64,000 nucleotides of DNA, from NCBI RefSeq assembly GCF_009765215.1, contig NZ_VLNV01000001.1:1178001-1242000 (forward strand), given 5' to 3'. The notes beneath the pieces are model-generated. The model made no database searches, had not been told where the DNA came from, and saw only the letters and a list, made by a program, of their open reading frames with translations. This DNA is from Lysobacter prati (GTDB lineage: Bacteria; Pseudomonadota; Gammaproteobacteria; Xanthomonadales; Xanthomonadaceae). Positions 1 through 9,508 of this stretch are shown here, one piece after another. Each line of letters starts with the position of its first letter. Position 1 is the stretch's first letter. A program made the position numbers and the translations under genes.

Positions 1-589
1 CCAGGCCGACGTTGCCGCGCAGGTCGAGCGAGTACAGCGATGTGTCGGCTTCGCCGGCCAGACCGTACAGCCAGACGCCGAGCTTCTGCAGGTCGCGCAT
101 GGTGCGGGCCAGATTGGTCACCGGGATCACCGCGACGCTGTCGGCGGCACCGGCGGAGGTCTTGCGCACGGTCGCGTTGACCTGCACCGACTTGTCCTTG
201 GGGATGATCACCGCGGTGACACCGGCCGCGGCCGCGCTGCGCAGGCAGGCGCCGAGGTTGTGCGGGTCCTGCACGCCGTCGAGGATCAGCAGCAGCGCGC
301 GACCTTCTGCCGCTTCGACCAGAGCTTCGAGTTCGTTCTCGTTCCAGGTCTTGGCCGCGGCATAGCGCGCGACCACGCCCTGGTGGCGCAGGTTGCCGAC
401 GACGCCGTCGAGCGCCTGTGTGGCAACGCGGCGCACGTCGATGTCCATGCGTCGCGCGTTGGCTTCGATCTCGACGATGCGCGGGTTCTTGGCGCCGGCC
501 TCGATCAGCACTTCACGGACGTGCTCGGCGTCGTGCTCGAGCGCGGCTGCGACCGCGTTGATACCGGCAATCCACTGCTTCTGACTCAT
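1..589 (-). CDS. rlmB: 23S rRNA 2'-O-ribose methyltransferase RlmB, 3' part missing
   Basis: SPOUT-class (TrmH/SpoU) methyltransferase that methylates the ribose of a guanosine in 23S rRNA domain V (G2251 in E. coli numbering). Reading leftward from the ATG at 589, the product begins MSQKQWIAGINAV and shows an N-terminal substrate-binding domain. The SPOUT motif LDGVQDPHNLGACLRSA follows at about residues 100-116, with a second block containing VIIPKDKSVQVNATVRKTSA after it. About 196 of roughly 250 codons are in the window; the C-terminal knot with motifs 2 and 3 lies outside. It sits 45 bp downstream of rnr on the same strand, the rnr-rlmB pairing known from other gammaproteobacteria, so cotranscription is likely. 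The AGAGAGAGC stretch before the ATG can serve as ribosome binding site. Confidence 0.93.
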   Translation of the reverse strand, partial: MSQKQWIAGINAVAAALEHDAEHVREVLIEAGAKNPRIVEIEANARRMDIDVRRVATQALDGVVGNLRHQGVVARYAAAKTWNENELEALVEAAEGRALLLILDGVQDPHNLGACLRSAAAAGVTAVIIPKDKSVQVNATVRKTSAGAADSVAVIPVTNLARTMRDLQKLGVWLYGLAGEADTSLYSLDLRGNVGL

Positions 590-634
590 TGCTCTCTCTC
601 ATGGCCCGGCGACCTATGTCGCGCCGGGTGATGT

Positions 635-3055
635 TCAGTAGGGTTTCTTCGCCCGCTTGGCCGGCTGCCCGCGAGCAGGCAACGGCTTGGCGCCGCGCTC
701 CTCGACCAGGCGGAAGTCAATCTTGCGGTCCTCGACGCTGGCCTTCATCACCACGATGCTGACGCGGTCGCCCAGGCGGAACTCGCGACCGGTGCGCTCG
801 CCCGCGAGGGTCTTGCGGATCGGGTCGAAATGATAATAGTCGTGCGGCAGTTGCGTCACGTGGATCAGGCCGTTGACCTTGGAGTTGTCGAGCTCGACGA
901 ACAGGCCAAAGCTGGTGACGCCGCTGATCACGCCGTCGAACTCGCCGCCGACGTGCTGCTCCATCCACGCGGCACGGTAGCGCTCGTCGACTTCGCGCTC
1001 GGCCTCGTCGGCACGGCGCTCGCGCTCGGAGCACTGCAACGTCAATGCCGCCATCTCGCTGGGCGAGTAGCGGTACTTCTCGGGGCGTTGGCCAGTGAGC
1101 GCGTACTTGATCGCGCGATGCACGAGCAGATCGGGATAGCGCCGGATCGGCGAAGTGAAGTGCGCGTACGCCTCGAGCGCCAGGCCGAAGTGGCCGACGT
1201 TGTCGGGCGAGTACACCGCCAGCGACTGGCTGCGCAGCAGCACCGACTCGATCAGCGCGGCATCGGCGCGCTCGCGCACCTTCTTCAGCAGGATGGTGAA
1301 GTCGCGCGGCTCGACTTTCGCCCACGGCGGCATGCGCAGTTTGAATTCCTTGAGGAACTCTTGCAGGTCGGCGTACTTCTGCTCCGGCGGGCGCTCGTGG
1401 ATGCGGTACGGAGCCGGCACGTGATGCTCAAGCAGGTACTTGGCCGCCTCCACGTTCGCCGCGATCATGCATTCCTCGATCAGCTTGTGCGCGTCATTAC
1501 GCTGCAACATGCCGGCCTGGACGACCTCACCCTGCGGGCCGAGGACGAAACGCACTTCGCTGGATTCGAACTCGATCGCGCCGCGGCGCTCGCGCGCCTT
1601 CGACAGGATCTGGTAGAGCTGGTGCAGGCGCTGGATATTGGGCAGCAGCGAGCCGATCTGGCCGAGCGCTTCCTCGCGGGCGTCGTCGGCGATGCCTTCG
1701 CCCACCGCATTCCAGACCTGGGTGTAGGTCAGGCGCGCGTGCGAGTTCATCACCGCTTCGTAGAACTTCGACTCGCTGACTTCGCCATTGCGGTCGACCT
1801 GCATGTCGCAGACGAAGCACAGGCGGTCGACCTTCGGATTGAGCGAGCAGATGCCGTTGGAGAGCGTCTCCGGCAGCATCGGCACGACGAAGCCGGGGAA
1901 ATAGACCGAGGTCGCGCGCTTCTGCGCTTCGTCGTCCAGCGGCGTGCCGGGGCGGACATAGCTGGAAACGTCGGCGATGGCCACGATCAGGCGGAAACCG
2001 TCGCGGTTGGGCTCGCAATAGACCGCGTCGTCGAAGTCCTTGGCGTCCTCGCCGTCGATGGTGACCAGTTGCAGCGCGCGCAGGTCGACGCGTTGCGCCG
2101 CGGTGGCGGCGTCGACGGTGAGCGGCACGGCCGAGGCTTCGTCCAGCACTTCCTGCGGGAACTCGTGCGGAATTTCATGGCCGTGGATCGCCGCCTGCAC
2201 CGCCAGCGAGGCAGTGAGGCGATCGCCGAGCACGGCCAGGATGCGGCCGATCGGCGGTCGTTGCGGATCGGGCGCCTGCAGCAGTTCGCAGACCACCAGC
2301 TGGCCGTTCTGCGCGCCGAGGCGCTCGTCCGGCGGGATCTGCACGTTGCGCTGGATGCGGCGGTCGTCGGGCACTACATAACTGATGCCGGTTTCGAGCA
2401 CGAAGCGGCCGATCAGGCGATTGAGGCGACGCTCGAGAACTCGCGTGATCGCGCCTTCGCGACGGCCACGGCGATCGACGCCAGTGACGCTGGCGAGCAC
2501 GCGATCGCCGTGCATGGCCTTGCGCATCTCCATCGGCGGCAGGAACAGGTCGTCGCCGCCGCCTTCCAGGCGCAGGAAACCGAAGCCGTCGGGATTGGCG
2601 ATCACCACGCCGGGCACCAGCGCAAGCTGCTGCGCCGGCAGGAATTCGCCCATGCGATTGCGCAGCAGCTGGCCGTCGCGAACCATCGCGCCCAGGCGCT
2701 TGCCGAGCGCGTCGAATCGTTCCGGTGCGGCCAGGCCCAGGCGCTCGGCCAGCTCCTCGGCCGGCATCGGGCCATCGCCGTCGGCCAGCATCTGCAGGAT
2801 CACTTCGCGGCTGGCGATCGGTTCGGCGTAGCGGGCGGCCTCGCGTTCGGCGTAGGGGTCGTGGAAGCCGCCTGTGTGGCCGCCACCACCGCCAGCGCGG
2901 GCCGGCAAATGCGGCGGCGGTTCAGGCATCCAACCTGGGCGCTTGGCGGGCTTCTTTGCCCCGCCGGGTTTGCCCGACCTGGCGGGAGCGCCGGACGTCT
3001 TGCGCGAGGGGGGCTTGTGGCCGGACTTACCGCGACTCGGGGGTTTCTTGCTCAT
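635..3055 (-). CDS. rnr: Ribonuclease R
   Basis: Processive 3'-5' exoribonuclease that degrades structured RNA, including rRNA fragments and mRNA on stalled ribosomes. The 806-residue length suits the family. A basic Lys/Arg/Pro-rich N-terminal tail (about 1-60) is followed by cold-shock RNA-binding domains. The RNB nuclease core carries the acidic cluster TIDGEDAKDFDDA at about 331-343, whose aspartates bind Mg2+. An S1 domain near 695-770 (GVISGVTSFGLFVEL) precedes a short basic tail ending KRAKKPY. The ATG at 3055 is chosen because the basic tail starts immediately; no strong Shine-Dalgarno is visible. rlmB follows on the same strand. Confidence 0.95.
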   Translation of the reverse strand: MSKKPPSRGKSGHKPPSRKTSGAPARSGKPGGAKKPAKRPGWMPEPPPHLPARAGGGGGHTGGFHDPYAEREAARYAEPIASREVILQMLADGDGPMPAEELAERLGLAAPERFDALGKRLGAMVRDGQLLRNRMGEFLPAQQLALVPGVVIANPDGFGFLRLEGGGDDLFLPPMEMRKAMHGDRVLASVTGVDRRGRREGAITRVLERRLNRLIGRFVLETGISYVVPDDRRIQRNVQIPPDERLGAQNGQLVVCELLQAPDPQRPPIGRILAVLGDRLTASLAVQAAIHGHEIPHEFPQEVLDEASAVPLTVDAATAAQRVDLRALQLVTIDGEDAKDFDDAVYCEPNRDGFRLIVAIADVSSYVRPGTPLDDEAQKRATSVYFPGFVVPMLPETLSNGICSLNPKVDRLCFVCDMQVDRNGEVSESKFYEAVMNSHARLTYTQVWNAVGEGIADDAREEALGQIGSLLPNIQRLHQLYQILSKARERRGAIEFESSEVRFVLGPQGEVVQAGMLQRNDAHKLIEECMIAANVEAAKYLLEHHVPAPYRIHERPPEQKYADLQEFLKEFKLRMPPWAKVEPRDFTILLKKVRERADAALIESVLLRSQSLAVYSPDNVGHFGLALEAYAHFTSPIRRYPDLLVHRAIKYALTGQRPEKYRYSPSEMAALTLQCSERERRADEAEREVDERYRAAWMEQHVGGEFDGVISGVTSFGLFVELDNSKVNGLIHVTQLPHDYYHFDPIRKTLAGERTGREFRLGDRVSIVVMKASVEDRKIDFRLVEERGAKPLPARGQPAKRAKKPY

Positions 3056-3135
3056 TCAGCCATGGTCGCACATCGCCATGAACACGGTGTCGCCGGACGT
3101 GCGCGAAGGCATGGGTGCGACCCTTGCCGCAGAAA

Positions 3136-3160
3136 CGAAAAACCCGCCTGTCGGCGGGTT
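3136..3160 (-). terminator. Intrinsic terminator downstream of tRNA-Leu
   Basis: On the minus strand an 8-bp perfect stem AACCCGCC/GGCGGGTT with loop GACA is followed by a run of T (TTTTCGTTT). It lies about 38 bp after the tRNA 3' end and before rnr, so it ends the tRNA transcript. Confidence 0.85.
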
Positions 3161-3197
3161 GTCGTTCCGGTCGCGATGCATTTCGACCGTCTTGTAG

Positions 3198-3282
<85 letters not shown>

Positions 3283-3386
3283 TCTCTGCAACGGTTTGCG
3301 CCGTGCGAGGCCGCGTATGTTGCGTTGCGGCGGTCACCTTGTCAACGGCTTGTGAGCAATTATTTTCGACTGCGTGTTTCGAGCCC

Positions 3387-3521
3387 ACCATCCCGGTGTG
3401 CGCCGGGATCCGGCGACGGAGTATGTGCAGCAGGTTACTCGGCGATTGGGATCATGGCTGAAGCAGGCACGGGCGACCCATGGGGCGCCGGCATGGATCC
3501 CGGCGTTCGCCGGGATGACGG
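3387..3521. repeat. Two inverted copies of a short intergenic palindrome in a 395-bp gene-free gap
   Basis: The gap 3283-3677 holds one clear copy of the palindrome ATGGATCCCGGCGTTCGCC plus GGGATGACGG (3493-3521). A degenerate copy lies in the opposite orientation at about 3387-3411. The same family recurs at 12119, 51118, 51197 and 53166. Each copy can form a hairpin with the loop TTC or similar. Nothing else recognisable is in the gap apart from whatever promoter serves rnk. Confidence 0.7.
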
Positions 3522-3677
3522 TCAGGGTGACGTGATCGCCGGTCGCTGGCCCTTCAATGAATCCGCCGGAACCCGCCTGTTGCCGCCTCCCGGATTCGGG
3601 GCTATGGTCGCCGTACATCACTAATTGGCGGGCGGCGCACCCGGTGCGTCGCCCGCGCTGCTATTGGAGCCCCATCC

Positions 3678-4097
3678 ATGAACCACCCCACTCCCCCGCC
3701 CCTGCTGATGTCGCGCCTCGACGTGGAGCGCATCGAAGCCCTGCTCGAGCTGCCGATCGCCGAGGGCATCGACACCTCGGCGCTGGAGGCGGAGCTGGAA
3801 CGGGCCGAGGTCGTCGAGCCGGCGCAGATGCCGACCGACGTCATCACCATGAACGCGACCGCGCGCTTCCGCGACGATTCCAACGGCGAGGAGCACGAGC
3901 TGACCCTGGTCTACCCGCGCGACGCCGACGGCAGCGCCGACAAGGTCTCGATCCTGGCGCCGATCGGCAGCGCCCTGCTCGGCCTTCACGTCGGCGACTC
4001 GATCGAATGGCCGCTGCCTGGCGGCCGCACCGCGCGCCTGCAGGTGCTTTCGGTGCGCAACCAGCCCGAAACCAACGGCGAAGCGCACCCCCGCTGA
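3678..4097 (+). CDS. rnk: Rnk, GreA/GreB-like regulator of nucleoside diphosphate kinase
   Basis: Small RNA-polymerase-binding protein of the Rnk family: a GreA-type C-terminal FKBP-like domain with only a short N-terminal coiled coil. In E. coli it affects nucleoside diphosphate kinase levels and binds the polymerase secondary channel. The 139 residues show an N-terminal helical pair (SRLDVERIEALLELP, then ALEAELERAEVV). The hallmark PTDVITMNATARFRD follows, then LTLVYPRDAD, ILAPIGSALLGLHVGDSI and WPLPGG. These blocks match Rnk closely and the length is normal (E. coli about 136). It is a single gene ahead of parC, with 138 bp between them. Confidence 0.9.
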   Translation: MNHPTPPPLLMSRLDVERIEALLELPIAEGIDTSALEAELERAEVVEPAQMPTDVITMNATARFRDDSNGEEHELTLVYPRDADGSADKVSILAPIGSALLGLHVGDSIEWPLPGGRTARLQVLSVRNQPETNGEAHPR

Positions 4098-4190
4098 TCG
4101 CAGCACGCTTCGCGCCCCTTGCGTCGCTCGCAGTGCGACGGCGCAGGCAGAACATGCGACCCGGCCAACAGCCGCGCCACCGCGCGCGGT

Positions 4191-4196
4191 TAAAAT
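4191..4196 (+). promoter_or_regulatory. Probable -10 element for parC
   Basis: TAAAAT lies 40 bp upstream of the parC ATG in otherwise very GC-rich DNA and matches the TATAAT consensus at 5 of 6 positions. The -35 region is not clear. Confidence 0.45.
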
Positions 4197-4235
4197 CGGC
4201 CTAACGACTCATTCCAGGTTCGTATCTCCATCCCC

Positions 4236-6479
4236 ATGAACGAAACCGTCCGTCCGGCCTTCCACGGCTTCGAGCAGATCCCCCTGCGCGAGTACGCCGA
4301 GCGCGCCTACCTCGACTACTCGATGTATGTGGTCCTCGACCGCGCCCTGCCCTTCCTCGGCGACGGCCTCAAGCCCGTGCAGCGCCGCATCATCTATTCG
4401 ATGAGCGAGCTCGGCCTCAATGCCGGCGCCAAGCCGAAGAAGTCCGCGCGCACCGTCGGTGACGTCATCGGCAAATACCATCCGCATGGCGACAGCGCCT
4501 GCTACGAGGCGATGGTGCTGATGGCACAGCCGTTCTCGTACCGCTATCCGCTGGTCGAGGGCCAGGGCAACTTCGGTTCCACCGACGATCCCAAGTCGTT
4601 CGCGGCGATGCGCTATACCGAGTCCAAGCTGACCCCCATCGCCGAAGTGCTGCTGGGCGAGCTCGGCCAGGGCACGGTCGACTGGACCCCGAACTTCGAC
4701 GGCACCCTGGAAGAACCGACCTGGATGCCGGCGCGCCTGCCGCATCTGCTGCTCAACGGCACCACCGGCATCGCCGTGGGCATGGCCACCGACGTGCCGC
4801 CGCACAACCTCAACGAGGTCGTCAGCGCCTGCCTGCGGCTGCTCGATGATCCCGACGCGACCACGCGCGACCTGTGCGAGCACGTGCTCGGTCCCGATTA
4901 CCCGACCGCGGCCGAGATCATCACCCCGCGCGCCGACCTGCTGAACATGTACGAAACCGGCCTGGGCAGCGTGCGCGCCCGCGCTGTGTACGTGAAGGAC
5001 GGCAACAACCTGGTGATCACCGCGTTGCCGTACCAGGCCTCGCCCGGGAAGGTGATCGAGCAGATCGCCACGCAGATGCGCGCCAAGAAGCTGCCGTGGC
5101 TGGAGGACATCCGCGACGAGTCCGACCACGCCAACCCGACCCGCATCGTGCTGGTGCCGCGCAGCAACCGCATCGACGCCGAACAGCTGATGGGCCACCT
5201 GTTCGCGACCACCGACATGGAGAAGAGCTTCCGGGTCAACTTCAACGTGATCGGCCTCGATGGCCGTCCGCAGGTGAAGGGCCTCAAGGCGTTCCTGAGC
5301 GAGTGGCTGTCGTTCCGCACCGACACGGTCACGCGCCGCCTCAAGCATCGCCTCGAGAAGGTCGAGCGCCGACTGCACCTGTTGGAAGGCCTGTTGATCG
5401 CCTTCCTCAACCTCGACGAAGTGATCCGCATCATCCGCAGCGAGGACGAGCCGCGTCCGGTGCTGATGGCGCGCTTCAAGCTCAGCGACGAGCAGACCGA
5501 CTACATCCTCGAGACCAAGCTGCGCCAGCTGGCGCGCCTGGAAGAGATGAAGATCCGCGGCGAAGAAGCCGAACTGGAAGCCGAGCGCGAGCGGATCATC
5601 GCCACGCTCGACAGCAAGGCCAAGCTCAAGAAGCTGGTGAAGGACGAACTGATCGCCGATGCCAAGAAGTTCGGCGACGAGCGTCGTTCGCCGCTGGTCG
5701 CACGCGGCGCCGCGCAGGCGTTGTCGGAAACCGAACTGGTGGCCAGCGAGCCGATGACCGTGGTGCTCAGCGAAAAGGGCTGGGTGCGCGCGGCCAAGGG
5801 CCACGATATCGACGCGGCAGGCTTGAGTTATCGCGACGGCGACGAACTGCTGGCGGCGACGAAGAGCCGCAGCACGCAGCAGGTGGCGTTCCTGGATTCG
5901 ACCGGGCGCGCCTATTCGACCGTGGTGCATTCGCTGCCCTCGGCGCGTGGCAATGGCGAGCCGCTCACCGGCCGCTTCTCGCCGGCACCGGGCGCGTCGT
6001 TCCAGGCGCTGGCCAGCGGCGACAACGACCATCGCTTCGTGCTCGCCTCCAGCCACGGCTACGGCTTCGTCACCCGCTTCGAAAACCTGACCGGCCGCAA
6101 CAAGGCGGGCAAGGCGATGCTGTCGCTGACGCCTGGCGCCAAGGTCGTGCAGCCGGCACTGGTCGGCGACGTCGACCTGGGCCGGATCGCGGTGGTGACC
6201 AACGTTGGCCATCTGCTGACCTTCCCGGTCGGCGAGCTGCCCGAACTCGACAAGGGCAAGGGCAACAAGCTGATCGACATCCCCAAGGCCAAGCTCGGTA
6301 CCGAGCGCGTGGTCGCGGTGGCGGTGGTGGTGCCGGGTTCGACGCTGGTGGTGAAGTCCGGGGCACGGACGATGTCGCTGTCGTTCAAGGACCTCGATGC
6401 CTATGTCGGTGCACGCGCGACCCGAGGCGGCCTGTTGCCGCGCGGTTGGCAGAAGGTGGAAGGGCTGGCGGTCGAATAA
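4236..6479 (+). CDS. parC: DNA topoisomerase IV subunit A
   Basis: Breakage-reunion subunit of topoisomerase IV, which decatenates daughter chromosomes and works with ParE. The 747 residues begin with the GyrA/ParC N-terminal signature ([20 protein letters not shown]). The quinolone-resistance region includes [19 protein letters not shown]. The catalytic tyrosine is Y127 in AAMRYTES. A coiled-coil tower lies around 430-490 ([19 protein letters not shown]). The C-terminal domain is short and lacks the GyrA box, which together with length argues for ParC over GyrA. The start is the first Met before this conserved block. The stop lies 3 bp before tpm. Confidence 0.95.
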   Translation: MNETVRPAFHGFEQIPLREYAERAYLDYSMYVVLDRALPFLGDGLKPVQRRIIYSMSELGLNAGAKPKKSARTVGDVIGKYHPHGDSACYEAMVLMAQPFSYRYPLVEGQGNFGSTDDPKSFAAMRYTESKLTPIAEVLLGELGQGTVDWTPNFDGTLEEPTWMPARLPHLLLNGTTGIAVGMATDVPPHNLNEVVSACLRLLDDPDATTRDLCEHVLGPDYPTAAEIITPRADLLNMYETGLGSVRARAVYVKDGNNLVITALPYQASPGKVIEQIATQMRAKKLPWLEDIRDESDHANPTRIVLVPRSNRIDAEQLMGHLFATTDMEKSFRVNFNVIGLDGRPQVKGLKAFLSEWLSFRTDTVTRRLKHRLEKVERRLHLLEGLLIAFLNLDEVIRIIRSEDEPRPVLMARFKLSDEQTDYILETKLRQLARLEEMKIRGEEAELEAERERIIATLDSKAKLKKLVKDELIADAKKFGDERRSPLVARGAAQALSETELVASEPMTVVLSEKGWVRAAKGHDIDAAGLSYRDGDELLAATKSRSTQQVAFLDSTGRAYSTVVHSLPSARGNGEPLTGRFSPAPGASFQALASGDNDHRFVLASSHGYGFVTRFENLTGRNKAGKAMLSLTPGAKVVQPALVGDVDLGRIAVVTNVGHLLTFPVGELPELDKGKGNKLIDIPKAKLGTERVVAVAVVVPGSTLVVKSGARTMSLSFKDLDAYVGARATRGGLLPRGWQKVEGLAVE

Positions 6480-6482
6480 GCC

Positions 6483-7145
6483 ATGCAACCCGACTTCTGG
6501 CAGCAGCGCTGGCGCGACAAGCAGATCGGCTTCCACCAGGACAAGCCAACACCGCTGCTGCTCAAGCATTGGCCTTCGTTGCAGGTCGAAGCCGGCAGCC
6601 GCGTGTTCGTGCCGCTGGCCGGCAAGAGCCTGGACATGGCCTGGTTCGCTTCGCAGGGCTTGCGCGTGCTCGGCGTCGAACTGTCGCGCATCGCCGTCGA
6701 GGAGTTCTTCTCCGAGAACGGCCTCGAGCCTGAGGTCAGACAGTCGCAGTTCGGCACTCACTACGTCGCCGAAGGATTCGAACTGATCCGTGGCGATGCG
6801 TTCGCCCTCGACGCGGCCGCGCTGGCCGACTGCACGGCCGTGTACGACCGTGCCGCCCTGATCGCGCTGCCCGCGCCGCTGCGCCGGCGCTACGTGCACG
6901 ACCTCTACTCGCGCCTGCCGGACCGCTGCCGCGGACTGCTGATCACGCTGGAATACCCGCAGCACGAGAAGGACGGCCCGCCGTTCGACGTCCGCGAGGA
7001 CGAGGTGCACGAACTGTTCGGGCGCGACTGGGACGTCGCCACGCTGGAACGCCGCGACATCCTCGCGCAGGAGCCCAGGTTCATCGCGGAAGGCGTTACT
7101 GCACTGGAGACGTCGGTCTACCGGATCGGGCGACGCCAGGCCTGA
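6483..7145 (+). CDS. tpm: Thiopurine S-methyltransferase
   Basis: SAM-dependent methyltransferase of the TPMT family; bacterial members methylate thiols and oxyanions such as tellurite and selenite. The 220-residue product starts MQPDFWQQRWRDKQIGFHQD, the family's usual opening. It has the SAM-binding strand RVFVPLAGKSLDMAWFASQG and the later block CTAVYDRAALIALP. Length is as expected. It follows parC by 3 bp and is presumably cotranscribed, though no functional link is obvious. Confidence 0.92.
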   Translation: MQPDFWQQRWRDKQIGFHQDKPTPLLLKHWPSLQVEAGSRVFVPLAGKSLDMAWFASQGLRVLGVELSRIAVEEFFSENGLEPEVRQSQFGTHYVAEGFELIRGDAFALDAAALADCTAVYDRAALIALPAPLRRRYVHDLYSRLPDRCRGLLITLEYPQHEKDGPPFDVREDEVHELFGRDWDVATLERRDILAQEPRFIAEGVTALETSVYRIGRRQA

Positions 7146-7157
7146 GCCCGGGCGAAA

Positions 7158-7171
7158 TTGACCTGGATCAA
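7158..7171 (+). promoter_or_regulatory. FNR-type box in front of hemN
   Basis: TTGACCTGGATCAA matches the FNR/ANR consensus TTGAT-N4-ATCAA at 9 of 10 positions. Its centre at 7164.5 predicts a class II (-41.5) start point at 7206, the A of the hemN ATG. TAGCCT at 7194-7199 is in -10 position. Confidence 0.85.
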
Positions 7172-7205
7172 GGCGGTCACGGGCCTGCTGTCCTAGCCTT
7201 TTGGC

Positions 7206-8600
7206 ATGGCCACGCCGTCTCCCGCCTTCGACCCCGACCTGCTGCGCCGCTACGACCGGCCCGGGCCGCGCTACACCTCCTACCCGACCGCGCCGCAGTT
7301 TTCCGCGGCGTTCCAGGCCGGTGAACTGCGCGAGATGGCCGCCATCAGCAATGGCGACCCGATTCCACGTCCGCTGTCGATCTACGTGCACGTGCCGTTC
7401 TGCGAAAGCCCGTGCTTCTACTGCGGTTGCAACCGCATCATCACCCGCGACAAGGCGCGCGGCGATGCCTACCTGACGCGCTTGTATCGCGAGATCGGGA
7501 TGATGTCGGCACTGTTCGACCGCGACCGCCAGGTGGCGCAGCTGCACCTGGGCGGAGGCACGCCGAACTTCCTGGCACCGGAACAGATCGCCGAAGTGGT
7601 GGACGTGATCCATCGCCACTTCTCGTTCGTGCGCAGCGGCGAGCGTGACTGCTCGATCGAACTGGACCCGCGATTCGTCGGTGCCGACGCCATCCGCGTC
7701 CTCGCCGAAGCCGGCTTCAATCGCGCAAGCCTGGGCGTGCAGGACTTCGACCCGGTCGTGCAACAGGCGGTCAACCGCATCCAGAGCGTGGAGGAAACTC
7801 TGGCCGTGATTGACGCCTGCCGCACGCACGGCTTCCGCTCGGTCAACGTCGACCTGATCTACGGCCTGCCGATGCAGTCGCCCGAGGGTTTCGAACGCAC
7901 CCTCGACATCACCCTGCGCGCACGCCCCGACCGCCTGGCGATCTACAGCTACGCCCACCTGCCTTCCCTGTTTCGCCCGCAGCAGCGTATCCGCAGCGAA
8001 GACCTGCCCTCCCCGGCGGTCAAGCTCGGATTGCTGCAGCGGGCAATTGAACGGCTCGGCGAGGCCGGCTATGTCTACATCGGCATGGACCATTTCGCCC
8101 TCCCCGACGACGACCTCGCCGTGGCCCAGGCGCGCGGCGGCCTGCACCGCAACTTCATGGGTTACACCACTTGCGCCGACAGCGACCTGATCGGCCTGGG
8201 GGTCAGCGCGATCAGCCACATCGGCGCCAGCTTCAGCCAGAACCCGCGCGACCTGCCCAGCTGGGAGCGCGCCATCGATGAAGGCCGCCTGCCGGTCTGG
8301 CGCGGCATGCGCATGGACGCCGACGACATGGTGCGGGCCGACGTCATCCAGCAGCTCATGTGCCACGGCGAAATCGACATCGGCGCGATCGAACGGCGCC
8401 ATGTCGTCGATTTTTCCGACTACTTCGGCCAGGCCCTGCAGCGCCTGCAGCCGCTGCAGCACGACGGGCTGGTCGAGGTCTCCGCCACGAGCATCCGCGC
8501 CACCTCCCGCGGCCGGCTGCTATTGCGTATCCTTGCCTCGTGTTTCGACCGATACCTCCAACCGGACGCTGCCCCTGGGCAGTTCTCGAGGACCGTGTGA
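7206..8600 (+). CDS. hemN: Oxygen-independent coproporphyrinogen III oxidase
   Basis: Radical-SAM enzyme that decarboxylates coproporphyrinogen III to protoporphyrinogen IX without oxygen, providing heme under anaerobiosis. The 464 residues begin DLLRRYDRPGPRYTSYPTA, the normal HemN opening, followed by the cluster motif C66-x3-C70-x2-C73-x-C75 in PFCESPCFYCGC. The LGGGTPNFL and LGVQDFDPVVQQAVNR blocks also match true HemN rather than HemW. No Shine-Dalgarno precedes the ATG. The FNR box upstream would start transcription at the ATG itself, so a leaderless mRNA is likely. The neighbour fnr follows after 33 bp, the classic HemN-FNR pairing. Confidence 0.95.
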   Translation: MATPSPAFDPDLLRRYDRPGPRYTSYPTAPQFSAAFQAGELREMAAISNGDPIPRPLSIYVHVPFCESPCFYCGCNRIITRDKARGDAYLTRLYREIGMMSALFDRDRQVAQLHLGGGTPNFLAPEQIAEVVDVIHRHFSFVRSGERDCSIELDPRFVGADAIRVLAEAGFNRASLGVQDFDPVVQQAVNRIQSVEETLAVIDACRTHGFRSVNVDLIYGLPMQSPEGFERTLDITLRARPDRLAIYSYAHLPSLFRPQQRIRSEDLPSPAVKLGLLQRAIERLGEAGYVYIGMDHFALPDDDLAVAQARGGLHRNFMGYTTCADSDLIGLGVSAISHIGASFSQNPRDLPSWERAIDEGRLPVWRGMRMDADDMVRADVIQQLMCHGEIDIGAIERRHVVDFSDYFGQALQRLQPLQHDGLVEVSATSIRATSRGRLLLRILASCFDRYLQPDAAPGQFSRTV

Positions 8601-8633
8601 TCCGGCCGTCATGATCAAGATCGGAGCCTGCGC

Positions 8634-9389
8634 ATGAGTTCCGGCGTCATGTTTCCGCGGACCGACGCCAGCATCCTGGCCGACGACGGCGACTCCTTCA
8701 CCTTCTGCTCGACCTGCGCCTTCTCCCAGGCCTGCATGTCGTCGGGCATGGACAAGAGTGCGCTGGCGGAACTGCACGTGCTGGTCGAGCACATCGGTCC
8801 GCTTCGTGCCGGCGAGCACGTGTTCCGCGAGGGCGATCCGTTCGGCGCGATCGCCGCCGTCCGCGCCGGCACGGTGAAGACCTACCTGATCGACGCCGAT
8901 GGACGCGAACAAGTGCTCGGCTTCCACCTGCCCGGCGAGGTCATCGGCCTCAACGCCATCCACGACGACCGCTACCCGTGCAATGCCGTCGCCCTGGACA
9001 CGGTGATGCTGTGCCGCTTCTCGTTTCCGCAGATCGCCCTGCTGGCCACGCGCCTGCCCAATCTGCAGCAGCACCTGTTCAAGCTGATGAGCCGCGACAT
9101 CGGCGTGGCTTCGCTGTTCGCCGGCGACCATTCCGCGGACGAGCGCATGGCCGCCTTCCTGATCGGACTGTCGCGGCGCCTGGCCTTGCGCGGGTTCTCG
9201 CCGCGCCGCTTCCAGCTGACGATGTCGCGCACCGAGATCGCCAACTACCTGCGCCAGGCACCGGAGACGGTCAGCCGCGTGCTGCGCCGCTTCGAGCGTG
9301 ATGGCCTGCTGGCGATCAAGCAACGCGACGTCGAGATCCTCGACCTGCCGCGGCTGGAAGCCCTCGCGCTGACGATACTGCGCCACTGA
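8634..9389 (+). CDS. fnr: FNR/ANR-type oxygen-sensing transcription activator
   Basis: CRP-family regulator that holds a [4Fe-4S] cluster and dimerises on TTGAT-N4-ATCAA sites when oxygen is absent. All four cluster ligands are visible: C25, C28 and C34 in FCSTCAFSQAC, and C127 in VMLCRF. The cAMP-fold domain is followed by a helix-turn-helix at about 205-235, where ETVSR carries the Glu-Ser-Arg contacts that specify TTGAT. At 251 residues it matches FNR. Because the iron-sulfur ligands are intact this is an FNR/ANR sensor, not a cluster-free heme-type DNR. It sits in the middle of the genes whose promoters carry its boxes. The ATG at 8634 follows GGAGCC; it may be cotranscribed with hemN. 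Confidence 0.94.
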   Translation: MSSGVMFPRTDASILADDGDSFTFCSTCAFSQACMSSGMDKSALAELHVLVEHIGPLRAGEHVFREGDPFGAIAAVRAGTVKTYLIDADGREQVLGFHLPGEVIGLNAIHDDRYPCNAVALDTVMLCRFSFPQIALLATRLPNLQQHLFKLMSRDIGVASLFAGDHSADERMAAFLIGLSRRLALRGFSPRRFQLTMSRTEIANYLRQAPETVSRVLRRFERDGLLAIKQRDVEILDLPRLEALALTILRH

Positions 9390-9432
9390 GGCCGACGTTG
9401 CCTCGCATTCCATCGGGACGATCCACTCCGCC

Positions 9433-9446
9433 TTGACCTGCGTCAT
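9433..9446 (+). promoter_or_regulatory. FNR-type box in front of the nitric oxide reductase gene
   Basis: TTGACCTGCGTCAT keeps the left half-site and most of the right one. Centre 9439.5 predicts a start near 9481 with a weak -10 (GAACAT) at 9470-9475, leaving a 28-nt leader before the ATG at 9509. Confidence 0.72.
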
Positions 9447-9508
9447 GGAGCCGGTGCGCCGTGCAGGCAGAACATGCCGGCGTTCGTTCCATCACCGGAG
9501 TGCCGCAA

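Noticed and set aside
4209-8462. A 1417-codon open frame on the minus strand opposite parC, tpm and hemN
   Set aside because: It is the antisense of three well-supported genes, rich in His/Arg/Ala/Gln as expected from GC-skewed complement, with no domain.
8605-8625. FNR-like half-site between hemN and fnr
   Set aside because: Only ATCAA is present; the left half matches at one position, so autoregulation from here is not supported.
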